Shown here piece by piece: positions 16,876 through 26,904 of a stretch of 62,030 nt of DNA. Source of the DNA: CAZEQD01 sp964514305 (lineage in GTDB: Bacteria; Acidobacteriota; Aminicenantia; Aminicenantales; Aminicenantaceae); NCBI GenBank assembly GCA_964514305.1, contig CAZEQD010000005.1, positions 1 to 62,030 of the forward strand. Reading direction: 5' to 3'. The position numbers were made by a program, and so were the translations under genes. Within the stretch, counting starts at the first letter, position 1, and each line of letters opens with the position of its first letter. The notes beneath the pieces are model-generated. The model did not search any database. It worked only from the letters and a program-made list of their open reading frames with translations, and was not told where the DNA came from.

Positions 16876-19625
16876 ATGATAGATAAAATAATCGATTTTT
16901 CTTTAAAACATAGATTACTTACTATCCTGTTGGTTGTTTTGGTTTCTATCTGGGGAGTCATTGCTTACACTCGCATGCCTAAAGATATTTATCCTGATCT
17001 TAATGCTCCTTTGGTCAAAATAATAACTGAAAACCCAGGAATGGCTGCAGAAGATGTAGAAAGGCTTATTTCTTTCCCTCTTGAATGCCTTCTCAATGGT
17101 GCTCCCCATGTAACGCGAGTAAGGTCAGAATCAACTACTGGCAGCTCAGTTGTCACCGTAGAATTCGACTGGGGGACTAATATTTATTTGGCCAGGCCAA
17201 TTGTTTCCAGCAAACTGGAACTGGTAGCTGGGCGCTTCCCTCTAGGGACAGTTGGCCCTATTTTAGGACCAGTTTCTTCACGCATAGGAGAAATATTTGA
17301 GTTTGCAGTGGTTGGAGAAAACATCAATCCGATTGAGCTCCGCTCAGTTGCAGACTGGACCATTCGCTACAGAATGCAGGGAGCACATGGAGTATCTTTC
17401 GTCATCAATCTTGGAGGTTTTGTCAAGCAATTCCATGTGTATCTCAAGCCAGAGATGCTCAAAAACTACAATATAACTCTCAACGAAATTAAGGAAGCTA
17501 TTGAAAAAAGTAACAGAAATTTTTCTGGGGGCATCATAAAAAAAGGGGCTCAGGAAGATTTAATCAAGGGCTTGGGCCGAATTGAAACTCTTGAGCATAT
17601 CAGAAATACAGTTATCACTTCCCGAAACAATGTACCTGTTTATGTTAAGGATGTAGCTGAAGTTAGAGTCGGCGGAAAATTCAGACGGGACGCAGCCAGC
17701 TACAACGGCCATGAAGCAGTAAATGTTACAGTTGAAAAATAGTACGGCGGAGATACTTTAACTGCCTAAAAAAACACAAAAAACACTCTAACTCAAATCG
17801 CCAAAGACATTCCCAAAAATATCAATATTAAGGCCTACTATGACCAGTCAATCCTCATTCTAAAATCAATAAGCCATGTGGAAACATCTGTTTTGGAAGG
17901 AGGATTTCTGATTATTCTAGTCATGCTCTTTTTCATGTGGAATTTAAGGAGCTCACTCATAGCCTCTCTGACTATCCCTTTTTCGATTCTAATCGCTATT
18001 GTTCTCATGGATATCTTTAAGATAAAACTGACCGTCATGTCCATTGGAGGATTGGCCATAGGCATAGGTAAAATAGCCAACGGGGCTATTATTATGGTTG
18101 AGAATATATTCAGAGTACTGAAAGAAAAAAAAGGGCAGGCCTCTACTCTGGAATTGACATCTGAAGCAGCCAAGGATGTAGGAAAATATCTCTTCTCAGC
18201 CAATTTGATCATCATTTTAGTCTTTTTGCCATTGCTTACTCTAAAGAGACTGGAAGGGGCTATGTTTCGGCCAACTGCTTTTGCGGTTGTAGCTGCTCTT
18301 TTCGGTTCTTTAATCTTGAACTTGACTTTAAAGCCGGTCTTAGCTTCTGCTTTCCTTACTGAAAAACATCTCAAGGACAGAAAAAATCCTGTTTGCGAAT
18401 TTATAACCAAAAAATACCGTGCTGTCCTGCACGTAACCCTTGAACATAAAAAAGCTATTCTGGTCATTTTTTTAATTCTAATAATCGCCGCTGGCATCCT
18501 TTACAATTTCTTGGGAAAAGAATTTGTGCCTCCTCTTGATGAAGGGGCCATTATGGCTTCAACTGTTATGCTGCCTGAAACATCACTTGAAGAATCGATT
18601 AAAATGGGAACCCGTATCGAAAAGATATTCCTTTCCTTTCCCGAGGTAGTCTCAGTTACCAGAACGACTGGAACAGCCGAAGCTTCTGAGCACCTCCATC
18701 CTGTCTGCCACAGCCATTACAACATGCAGCTTCTGCCCCGGGACAAGCGCAAAAGAGGTTTTAAAGAAATCACTCAAGCCATGAGGAAAGAACTGGATAA
18801 ACTGCCAGGAGTTGCCTATATTTTCGAACAGCCTATTGCCAATAAATTAGCAGAGATGAAGACTCAATAAAAAATCTGCTGATTGATGCCCCTAACGGTG
18901 AAAGGATTCCCCTCTCTCAACTAGCGGAAATAAGCAGAGGCGAAGGACCTCAGACCATTTTTAGAGAAAACTTGATGCGCCGTAAGATTATCCAATGTAA
19001 TGTTGTCAAACGCGATATAGCCAGCTTTGTCAAAGAAGCTCAGGATAAGATAGATGCCAACGTAACGCTTCCGCCTGGATACTTTATAACCTTTGGTGGA
19101 CAGTATGAAAGCCAGCAGAGAGCCCTCCACCATCTTACCCTATTGATGATCCTTGTAATCTTAATAATTTTTGTGGTTCTCTTTTCCTCCTTTGGCTCAG
19201 TTAGACAGGCCCTTTTAATATTAATGAATATCCCGACTACTTTAATCGGAGGTATTTTAGCTCTACTCATCACTGGTCAGACCATAAATGTTTCCTCAAC
19301 CATCGGCCTCATTGCCCTCTTTGGGATATGCGTCCAGAATGATGTTATTGTTGTGGCTAAAATTAATGACTACCGAAAACAGGGATTCTTCCTGCGACAG
19401 GCTGTCATAGAAGGTGCTTTGACAAAATTCCGGCCAATCCTGATGACGGATATGGTCATGATTGTCGGCCTCCTGCCTCTGGCTCTTCACGTCACCACCG
19501 GAGCTGAACTCCACCGGCCGCTGGCTGTAGTTTACATCGGAGGCTTCTTTTTCGCCATTTTTCTCAGGCCTATTATTCTCCCTGTTCTGTATGAAGCTCT
19601 GGAGAAGCTGAACCGAAAAAAATAA
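16876..19625 (+). pseudogene. cusA: CusA/CzcA-type RND metal efflux pump, disrupted
   Basis: Translation gives a recognisable heavy-metal RND pump: N-terminal helix, MPKDIYPDLNAPLVKI, periplasmic porter segments and later membrane helices. It is broken by TAG at 17740 and TAA at 17767 in the same frame. Around 18868 it stops again, shifts frame and loses roughly 120-130 residues of porter domain; the next homologous block is NLLIDAPNGERIPLSQLAEI. The helix-4 motif reads IGKIANGAIIMVEN, where the proton-relay Asp of the family (VD.AI.M.EN) is Asn (codon 18079-18081). Several independent lesions make this a true pseudogene rather than a sequencing artefact. Confidence 0.9.
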
Positions 19626-19630
19626 GGTTC

Positions 19631-19672
19631 ATCACAATAATAGATACCTGAACTCCGGAAATGGAGGAAAAA
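19631..19672 (+). repeat. 42-bp direct repeat, left copy
   Basis: A segment containing aatagatacctgaactccgg and ggaaatggaggaaaaa recurs at 22693-22734 with two mismatches. The two copies lie on either side of the Oar-like TonB receptor gene in the same orientation. Confidence 0.7.
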
Positions 19673-19764
19673 GGGTCAATCCAATGTTATTGCAAGCTAA
19701 GCGAAGCAATCTCAACTATAAATATTTTAACCATTAATAGCAGGAGAAAATGGCTTTTTTTGAT

Positions 19765-19793
19765 AAAAAAAGGGCAAGCATGCAAGCTTCCCC
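19765..19793 (-). terminator. Intrinsic terminator of the Oar-like receptor gene
   Basis: On the minus strand, ggggaagc-ttgcat-gcttgccc forms a GC-rich hairpin followed by seven T. It lies about 25 bases beyond the receptor stop codon and is a standard rho-independent terminator. Confidence 0.7.
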
Positions 19794-19818
19794 TCTGTTT
19801 GTAAGCTGCTTGAACTGT

Positions 19819-22500
19819 TTAGAAAACTAACCGAAAACCTAGCTGGGCTCTCCGAGGCAGAGTATAACCTCCTGGGGCCAAGTAGACATCGCTTTCTGCA
19901 TTAGTTTCGGCAACCCAGGTATAATAGTCCTCATTAAAGACATTCCATACGTCTAAAATTAATTTTAGCCTGGCTGTTTTCCAGATTTTAAAGTCTTTTT
20001 CTAATCTCAGATCCAAATATGTCTGCTTAGGATATCTTTTACTTCCTCTTGGCTCAGCGGCAATCCTCCGACGTCCTTGGTTCAGTCGAACTGATATCGT
20101 GCGGTTAAATGGCCTGCCTTGCTGGTGAGCAAAATAGGCGCTGAATATTATTCCATAAGGAAATATATAGGTTCCACTCATCTTGAACATATATTCTCGG
20201 TCATAAGTGTCAGGGACATCGTAATTATTGATTAAACTATTTCTATCTGAATAGCCCTTGGGATATCGACGTGACCTAGATAAGGTCAAACTCCCATCCA
20301 AATGCCAATTGTGGGAGAGGCGCTTCCTGAAAGCTAGAATCAATGATTTATAATTCGTTTTATTACCTGGATTTGTGGTCAAATATAAATTTTCCCCAGG
20401 ATTTGTCTGATTGTAGACTTTAATGATCTGATCTCCATATTCATCATAGTAATCGATAACCTCATATTCTGCCGTCGTATTCATCGTGCCGATAAAATCT
20501 TTTGATTCCTTATAAACACCCGTCAATGACAGAGAGAAATCAGGGAATACTTCCCTTTCAATTGCTATAGAATACTGGTCAGAATACGGATTCTTCAGAT
20601 TCCGGTCAAAGCCTCTATCAGCTATGGGATCTATAACCTCCCACAAAATATCGTACTCACCTGTATCCCAGTTGTATTCCCACCAGGATCTCTCGGATTT
20701 CGATGGAGCGCTAGAATAAAAAGTCCGCAAAAGCATATGGCCATAATATCGACCGTAACTAGCTCTTAATACCGTTTTTCTATCCCCAGTCAATTGGTAA
20801 ACAATTCCTAGCCTTGGCGACCATGTATCCCATCTGAGAAGATCCATATCCCCCGGAATTTTCTCCCCCGTTGGGTTGGCGTTGGCATCCAGTCTATCGA
20901 GCTCGGGGTAGCCGCCTCGGGTGTGATCAAATCTGAGACCCAAATTCAAGACTAAACGGTCATTTACAGACCAACTATCATCGAAAAAGGCACTTATTCT
21001 ATTGGCTTGTCCGGCATATTCTTCAGGCAGCATATAAAACATAAAATAAGGATACCCATACCAATCATAGTAATACCTGTTACTGCAGTAGCCCCATTTC
21101 CATCCCGCATAGCTGCGATTGTAAACAACCCCAATTTTGAACTCGTGGTCTCCCTGGAGAAAATCGTCAGCATAATGGGTGATTTTAGCCTGGACTTCAT
21201 GCTGGTATTGGGGCCACTCACCCCACCAACTATAGTTTCCTGAATACATCCCAGTATAAGCATCATAGTGTAGGGGAGTTATCCTGTCTCCATCTGCAGC
21301 TTCCGATATGAGAGTAACCCACCATCCGGCATACTTGAGCTCAAAGATTGTATCTTGACTGAGGACTGAAGTCCAGTTGACACTTGGTAAAGGATTGTGG
21401 GAATCTTCAGATCCCACGCACTCATAGGGTGTAAATTCATTAGGACTATCCTCCCATCTGTACCAGTCGAAGTCACATGAAAACATGAGCTTGTTATTTT
21501 TACTGATCTGCCAGTCAAACCTCCAGAACATAGTACGGGATTGATATAGGCCAGTTCCATAAGATGGATCTGCTCCTACTTCAGACGATGCATCATCCTG
21601 GTACTGGCCGGCAAAAAAGAACCAAAGTTTATCCTTTATTATGGGCCCTCCTAACGTCCCGGTAAGTTCATTATACTTTTTGCGATAGAAAGGAAATTCT
21701 TCCTCGGGCGTATTATTTCCTGTTAACTTTTTATGCCGGTAATAAAAATTGAGACTGCCACTAAACTTATTGGAGCCCGATTTGCTGACAATATTAACAA
21801 CCATACCTTGAAAGTTCCCGTATTCAGCCGGAGCTCCTGAGACAATAACATCCATTTCTTCGATTGAATCGACGTTCGCCCAATACCAGGAACCTGCGTT
21901 TTCTGGGCTAGTGGTTTCAATCCCTTGAAAGTAATAGGTATTGGCGGTGGAACTAGATCCTAAGGCCGATTGCCAATTAGCCGAGTGGTCGCCTGACGAG
22001 CTGGTAACGCCTGGCGTTGTTCCCACAAAATCGAAGAAACTAAAACGGCGCATAGGCAAGACCTCAATTAATTCTGAGCCGATATTGGTGGAAATTTCTG
22101 ACTTGGTCACATCTACAGTGGGAGCTTCGGCCGAAACTGTAATGGCTTCCTCTAATGTAGCTTGTGTTAATACTATATCCACAGTAACCGTCCCGCCAAT
22201 ATTTACCTTGAGGTTTGTCCTCTTAGTAGTCTGAAAGCCTTCCAAGGAAACGGTTATCTCATATATTGCAGGCGAAAGGGCTGGAAACCTGAATTTCCCT
22301 TCTTCATCAGCTATAACGGAACGCGGACCACCCATAAGTTTCTCACCTGAAAGGATGACTGTGGCTCCTGGCAAAGCTTGTCCTTCCGAGTCTTTGACTG
22401 TCCCTCTAATGCTTCCTGTTCTTGTCTGAGCATAGCTCATAGAAACAATGAATAAAAGAGCCATAGAAACAGCTAAAAATGAGGCAGCTATTTTTCTCAT
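19819..22500 (-). CDS. Oar-like TonB-dependent receptor with carboxypeptidase regulatory domain
   Basis: An 893-residue outer-membrane protein. The signal peptide (1-24) is followed by a carboxypeptidase-regulatory-like Ig domain (about 27-110: GSIRGTVKDSEGQALPGATV). A plug follows with TLEEAITVSAEAP, VDVTKSEISTNIGSELIEVL and IVSKSGSNKFSGSLNF. The barrel (about 270-893) is rich in Trp and Tyr and ends VLPRRAQLGFRLVF-like. It belongs to the large Oar/SusC-like group of Acidobacteriota and relatives, used for uptake of oligosaccharide or peptide oligomers; the substrate is unknown. Single gene with its own terminator, bracketed by 42-bp direct repeats. Confidence 0.85.
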   Translation of the reverse strand: MRKIAASFLAVSMALLFIVSMSYAQTRTGSIRGTVKDSEGQALPGATVILSGEKLMGGPRSVIADEEGKFRFPALSPAIYEITVSLEGFQTTKRTNLKVNIGGTVTVDIVLTQATLEEAITVSAEAPTVDVTKSEISTNIGSELIEVLPMRRFSFFDFVGTTPGVTSSSGDHSANWQSALGSSSTANTYYFQGIETTSPENAGSWYWANVDSIEEMDVIVSGAPAEYGNFQGMVVNIVSKSGSNKFSGSLNFYYRHKKLTGNNTPEEEFPFYRKKYNELTGTLGGPIIKDKLWFFFAGQYQDDASSEVGADPSYGTGLYQSRTMFWRFDWQISKNNKLMFSCDFDWYRWEDSPNEFTPYECVGSEDSHNPLPSVNWTSVLSQDTIFELKYAGWWVTLISEAADGDRITPLHYDAYTGMYSGNYSWWGEWPQYQHEVQAKITHYADDFLQGDHEFKIGVVYNRSYAGWKWGYCSNRYYYDWYGYPYFMFYMLPEEYAGQANRISAFFDDSWSVNDRLVLNLGLRFDHTRGGYPELDRLDANANPTGEKIPGDMDLLRWDTWSPRLGIVYQLTGDRKTVLRASYGRYYGHMLLRTFYSSAPSKSERSWWEYNWDTGEYDILWEVIDPIADRGFDRNLKNPYSDQYSIAIEREVFPDFSLSLTGVYKESKDFIGTMNTTAEYEVIDYYDEYGDQIIKVYNQTNPGENLYLTTNPGNKTNYKSLILAFRKRLSHNWHLDGSLTLSRSRRYPKGYSDRNSLINNYDVPDTYDREYMFKMSGTYIFPYGIIFSAYFAHQQGRPFNRTISVRLNQGRRRIAAEPRGSKRYPKQTYLDLRLEKDFKIWKTARLKLILDVWNVFNEDYYTWVAETNAESDVYLAPGGYTLPRRAQLGFRLVF

Positions 22501-22692
22501 TTTTTCCCTCCCTCTAAATTTTGTGGATATTTATGACGAAAATCATAATTAGCTATTAGTCAGAATTATTTCTTTATATGCCTTCTTAATTAAGAAGATA
22601 TTTATCTAAATTTTATTCGTATAGCACAATTATGCTATAGAATTGTATAATTTAGCTATTTTTATCTTTTTTATATCTTCTAGTGTTGGTTT

Positions 22693-22734
22693 ATCACGAT
22701 AATAGATACCTGAAGTCCGGAAATGGAGGAAAAA
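22693..22734 (+). repeat. 42-bp direct repeat, right copy
   Basis: Second copy of the element at 19631-19672 (two mismatches). It lies upstream of the Oar-like receptor gene, in the gap from 22501 to 23313. Confidence 0.7.
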
Positions 22735-22779
22735 ACGGCAACTCTCATGACTATTTCTCATATTTCCAATAAATAGCAC

Positions 22780-23281
22780 CTATAAATTGAAATATATTTT
22801 CCAATAAATGAAATCCCCAGCACCATAAACATCTATACTGTAAGAAAAAAGGGTGCTCAAATATCTTGTTAAACGAACAATAGTATCAATCCCAACATAA
22901 AAGAAGAGAAATTTTCCAGCGGATTTTTTTCCATATCCCGAAAGACCTGCTCTGATAATTCCATCATTGTCAATTTTATAGTATAAACCTCCTGCCCAAA
23001 AGGACATCTACTCCCCTGCGTTTTGGGATATAAATATAAATTTAGTTTTTTTACATACTTCGACTACTTTTTTTCGGGAAAATTCTCAAGGAAATAATAG
23101 AAATCAGGTCTCCACTTTTGGCGCTCCAAGGAGCATCGAAGTCACAGCCCAGCATTCTTAGGCCATAATTGACTCTTTTCTTGTCCCAATCTATACTAGG
23201 TTTTTGTAAGTAAAGAGCCAAATGGATAAAAAAAGGTTTCGCCAGCCACCACCAAAAATGAAATTCTTCTCTTTGTTTATT
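22780..23281 (-). pseudogene. Decayed beta-barrel-like protein
   Basis: Two minus-strand frames, neither recognised. The upstream part (about 23281-23051) contains FIFGGGWRNLFFIHLALYLQ and YGLRMLGCDFDAPWS, then a stop. The downstream part (23007-22780) reads MSFWAGGLYYKIDNDGIIRA and GKFLFFYVGIDTIVRLTRYL. The alternation of aromatic and polar residues is like an outer-membrane beta-barrel C-terminus, and the two parts are in different frames, so a frameshifted relic is likely. No family can be named. Confidence 0.3.
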
Positions 23282-23313
23282 GGATATCGTAGTAAAACTG
23301 CTATAATATAATT

Positions 23314-24450
23314 ATGAAATTAAGGACAATAACTACAGGCTTTAACCTTGATCCTGCCCAAGCAGAAGATCAAATCAGGAAGATTGGTTCTTTTATGAAT
23401 GCCGCAAAGAAAGTATTTGAGCAAAACGGATATATTGTTCAAACAATCCGTGTAGCCACTCAACCCTGGGAACAGTATTACACTTCTAAGGCTCAAATAT
23501 TGAGATTAGTTGAAGATATAGAAGATTATACCAATAGATACAGCATTGATTATTTCAATATTGGGACAACGCTTGATTCCAATAATATTTCACTCATATT
23601 TGATTTGATTAAGAATACTTCCAAAGGATTTTGTACTGTTCTTGTTTGTGATGATAAAGAGATTAATTATGAGGCAGCCAGGCAAACAGCTAAATTGATG
23701 AAGAAACTGTCAAGGATAGATGAAAAAGGTTTTGCCAACTTGAGATTTGCTGCTATATTTAACACCAAACCTGGAAGCCCATTTTATCCTGCAGCTTATC
23801 ACAAAGGCAAGACCTCTTTTGCTATAGGAACGGAAAATAGTGGACTTGTGTATAAAGCCTTTTCAGAAGCCAAGAATATAGAAGAGGCAGGGAGGCATCT
23901 AAAAAAAATCCTGACCGATGAATTTAAATGTATCGAGGAAATTGCCAATAAAATAAGCACCGAAAGGAAGATAAAATATGGCGGAATCGATGTTTCTATT
24001 GCAAGCTCTGTGGATCGAAAGGAAAGTATTGCTTATGCTTTTGAAAAGTTAGGCTTAGGAAAATTCGGTGAATCAGGAACACTGGCTATTGCAAAACTCA
24101 TTACTGATACCTTGCAAGATTTGAAGGTAAAAAAATGTGGCTATTCTGGGCTTATGCTGCCGGTACTCGAAGATTATGGGTTAGCTAAAAGGAATAGTGA
24201 AGGTAGGTATAATTTGGCTAATTTACTGCTCTATTCATCTGTTTGTGGGACAGGGCTCGATACTATTCCCTTGCCAGGTGATGTATCAGAAAAGAAACTT
24301 TATGCCTTGCTTTTAGATGTAGCTTCTCTTTCAATTAAACTAAATAAACCCCTTTCAGCAAGATTAATGCCTGTGCCGGGGAAAAAAGCAGGCGAAATGA
24401 CTTTTTATAAATTTAAATATTTTGCTAATAGTAAGATCATGAAGATATAG
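23314..24450 (+). CDS. DUF711 family protein
   Basis: A 378-residue cytoplasmic protein with the DUF711 (UPF0210-related) signature: the N-terminal MKLRTITTGFNLDPAQAEDQ, an NIGTTLDS segment, FAAIFNTKPGSPFYPAAYHK and GIDVSIASSVDRKES. The family is structurally known but its reaction is not settled. It stands alone between two gaps. The start at 23314 follows a TA-rich stretch without a clear Shine-Dalgarno sequence. Confidence 0.8.
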   Translation: MKLRTITTGFNLDPAQAEDQIRKIGSFMNAAKKVFEQNGYIVQTIRVATQPWEQYYTSKAQILRLVEDIEDYTNRYSIDYFNIGTTLDSNNISLIFDLIKNTSKGFCTVLVCDDKEINYEAARQTAKLMKKLSRIDEKGFANLRFAAIFNTKPGSPFYPAAYHKGKTSFAIGTENSGLVYKAFSEAKNIEEAGRHLKKILTDEFKCIEEIANKISTERKIKYGGIDVSIASSVDRKESIAYAFEKLGLGKFGESGTLAIAKLITDTLQDLKVKKCGYSGLMLPVLEDYGLAKRNSEGRYNLANLLLYSSVCGTGLDTIPLPGDVSEKKLYALLLDVASLSIKLNKPLSARLMPVPGKKAGEMTFYKFKYFANSKIMKI

Positions 24451-24776
24451 AATAGTTTTTATTTTTATTACCCTTTTTTATTCTTTGAACATTTCCTTAA
24501 AGTATTTGTTAATATCTTTTATATCCTTACTTTCTTTTATGGCTGTTTTCTCCCTTAGGATAACCACTAGAAATATCCCTTTTTTCTCTCAATGGCAATC
24601 CCCATTTGGATGAGTCTGCTGTGGCTCAGTCCCTAGGAAAAATGAGAACCAGTACGACTTGAAAATATTTTATATAGTTATCCGGATTTATTTTGGATTA
24701 AGAGGCTATTTTGTCTTCTATCATTAACAAATAATTTCTCGCCGGTCTCCTGTTTTTGATTTAGATTTTATCTTTA
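24451..24776. other. Intergenic region, nothing recognised
   Basis: A 326-base AT-rich gap between the DUF711 and MntP genes, which converge. No open frame with coding character, no tRNA and no clear hairpin with U-tract was found. Confidence 0.4.
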
Positions 24777-25337
24777 TTACCAATGCTCAATGAAAATTTT
24801 AAGTCCGATAAAGATGAGTATTAACCCCCCTGAAAACTCCGCCCCTTTACCTACTACCAGCTTGAGTAAGGGCCCTATTTTTAGTCCAATAACCGTCATT
24901 AAGAAAGCAACCAAACCGATAATAATAGCAGGATAGACAATAGCAACTTGAATGGCAGCCAAGCTGATGCCTACGGCCAAAGCATCGATACTGGTGGCCA
25001 CAGAAAGAATAACAAGCGAGAGACCTCTGGTCGGATCTGAGCGGGCGAACTCCTCTTTTTCCTGGTGAGCTAAGGAATCATAAATCATTTTTATGCCCAA
25101 AACTGAAAGCATAATAAAAGCTACCCAGTGGTCATAGGCCTTGATGAATTTTAGTAAGCTCCGCCCGACCAACCAGCCGACAATAGGCATCATCAACTGG
25201 AAAAAGCCAAAATGAAAAGAAAGTCGAAAAATTTGACCTCTCTCTATCTTTTTAAGACTCAAACTTACGCCTACAGCTACGGCAAAAGCGTCCATAGCTA
25301 GGGCTAAAGCAATGCCTAAAATAAGGATAAAATTCAT
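24777..25337 (-). CDS. mntP: Manganese efflux pump MntP
   Basis: A 186-residue inner-membrane protein of six predicted helices in two repeats. The hallmark Asp motifs are present: LALAMDAFAVAVGVSL in helix 1 and ATSIDALAVGISLA in helix 4. Length matches the MntP family (about 185-190). It exports Mn(II) from the cytoplasm. Manganese control by a yybP-ykoY riboswitch is common for this gene; I could not recognise that RNA upstream. Confidence 0.9.
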   Translation of the reverse strand: MNFILILGIALALAMDAFAVAVGVSLSLKKIERGQIFRLSFHFGFFQLMMPIVGWLVGRSLLKFIKAYDHWVAFIMLSVLGIKMIYDSLAHQEKEEFARSDPTRGLSLVILSVATSIDALAVGISLAAIQVAIVYPAIIIGLVAFLMTVIGLKIGPLLKLVVGKGAEFSGGLILIFIGLKIFIEHW

Positions 25338-25514
25338 CCAAAAGCTCTATCTATGATCTCTCAACTTAGAAGACAGCCAGTCTGTTAAATAAAGGCAGGA
25401 GCGACTTCCGTTCATTCAAAGCCCATATAGTTGAATAAAAGATTTTGGCCAGGATGGAGGGAAATCACTGCCTCTTAAGCTAACTTTCTTCATTATGAAA
25501 CTTCTGGCCACTAT

Positions 25515-26684
25515 CTATCGATTATCTCTTAAATATTCCAAGGCGAGGCTGGTCATAAGTAAAGCTGCCGGCTCAAGGGCCTTCTCGTCGATATCAAAAG
25601 CCGGATGATGATGGGGAAACTTCTGGCCATCACCAATTCCGAAAAACAGAAAAGCCCCTGGTACCTTTTCAAGGAAATAAGCAAAATCTTCCCCGCCCAT
25701 AACTGGATCGATTGCTCTAATCTTGTCCTCTCCCAGGATTTTTTTAGCCACTCTCAAAACAAAGTCAACCATCTTATCATGGTTAACTAGGGGAGGATAG
25801 CCCTTTTCATATTTAAGCTCAGCCGTGGCTCCAAAGGTTTTGGCTGTCTCCTTTGAAATTTGTCTTAGCCGCCTTTCGGCCATTACCTGAAGCTTATGGT
25901 CAAAAGTCCTGACAGTACCTGTCAGGGAAACTTCATTGGGAATGATATTATAAATTGTGCCGCCTTTGATGGTCCCGAAAGAAACAACCACTGGTTTCAG
26001 AGGATCAACATTGCGGCTGACAATACTCTGGGTGTTTATAACCAGATGGGAAGCAACCAGAATCGGATCGACGGTCATTTGGGGAGCAGAGCCATGGCCT
26101 CCTCTGCCTCGGACTACAATCGAGAACTGGTCAGGCTGAGCCATCATCACTCCCTTGACTATGCCTACAGTGCCGGTAGGCAGCGGCTGCCAGAGATGGA
26201 GTCCAAAAATTGCTTTAACTCCATCCAAGGCGCCTTCTTCGATCATCTGTTTGGCTCCACCTGGAATTCTTTCCTCGGCTGGCTGAAAGAGAAAAATAAC
26301 TCTGCCTTTAAATTGGTCTCTTCTTGCAGCCAGAATTTTGGCCACACCCATAAGAATAGCCATATGCCCATCATGGCCGCAGGCATGGGTGGCTTCAGGA
26401 TTTTCTGAAATATAATCCTTGTCTCCTTCCTCTTTTAAAGGCAGGGCATCCATATCAGCCCGCAAAGCCAGCACCTTTCCTGGACCTTGCCCATCGAGTA
26501 CAGCCTTCAGCCCCGTCCCAGCACAGGCAGAGACTTCAAGACCTAGCTTTTCCAGGAACCCTCGGATTACTGAAGATGTCCTCTTTTCCTGGTAAGCAAT
26601 CTCTGGGTGGCGGTGAAAATCACGCCGCCAGGCAATGAGCTGCGGTCCCAAACGTTTTATCTCTTCCTTTATATCTTCAACCAT
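25515..26684 (-). CDS. M20 family amidohydrolase (N-acyl-L-amino acid / hippurate hydrolase type)
   Basis: A 389-residue cytoplasmic metallohydrolase. It carries IAWRRDFHRHPEIAYQE at the N-terminus, the first metal ligand set HACGHDGHMA, the catalytic PAEE, a GIVKGVMMAQPDQF lid start and the GGEDFAYF ligand near the C-terminus. These mark the M20D/IAA-amidohydrolase-like subfamily, which removes acyl groups from amino acids or cleaves small peptides. The neighbouring symporter is transcribed the same way about 220 bases upstream and may supply substrate; that link is inference. Confidence 0.88.
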   Translation of the reverse strand: MVEDIKEEIKRLGPQLIAWRRDFHRHPEIAYQEKRTSSVIRGFLEKLGLEVSACAGTGLKAVLDGQGPGKVLALRADMDALPLKEEGDKDYISENPEATHACGHDGHMAILMGVAKILAARRDQFKGRVIFLFQPAEERIPGGAKQMIEEGALDGVKAIFGLHLWQPLPTGTVGIVKGVMMAQPDQFSIVVRGRGGHGSAPQMTVDPILVASHLVINTQSIVSRNVDPLKPVVVSFGTIKGGTIYNIIPNEVSLTGTVRTFDHKLQVMAERRLRQISKETAKTFGATAELKYEKGYPPLVNHDKMVDFVLRVAKKILGEDKIRAIDPVMGGEDFAYFLEKVPGAFLFFGIGDGQKFPHHHPAFDIDEKALEPAALLMTSLALEYLRDNR

Positions 26685-26904
26685 TCAAAGCCTCCATAGG
26701 TAGCTTTAACCAAATAATGGCCACCTTTAAAATATCATTTTTAATCTTGAATATTAAGCTTCATGGTCAAAAGCAAAGATAATACAAGATTTTTTTTCTT
26801 TTGGTCTTCAGGCTTCAGCTCTAACTATTTAACGTTTGTCTCCTCCTATAAAAGATAATCAATGGACTAAGCTTACTCTTAAAATTTCACTCAATTGATT
26901 TCCT

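Noticed and set aside
17740..17769. Stop-codon readthrough or pyrrolysine at TAG in cusA
   Set aside because: A second stop (TAA) follows 27 bases later and there is a further deletion and frameshift downstream.
24600..24660. Possible tRNA or small RNA
   Set aside because: Could not fold a cloverleaf or a stable hairpin with U-tract.
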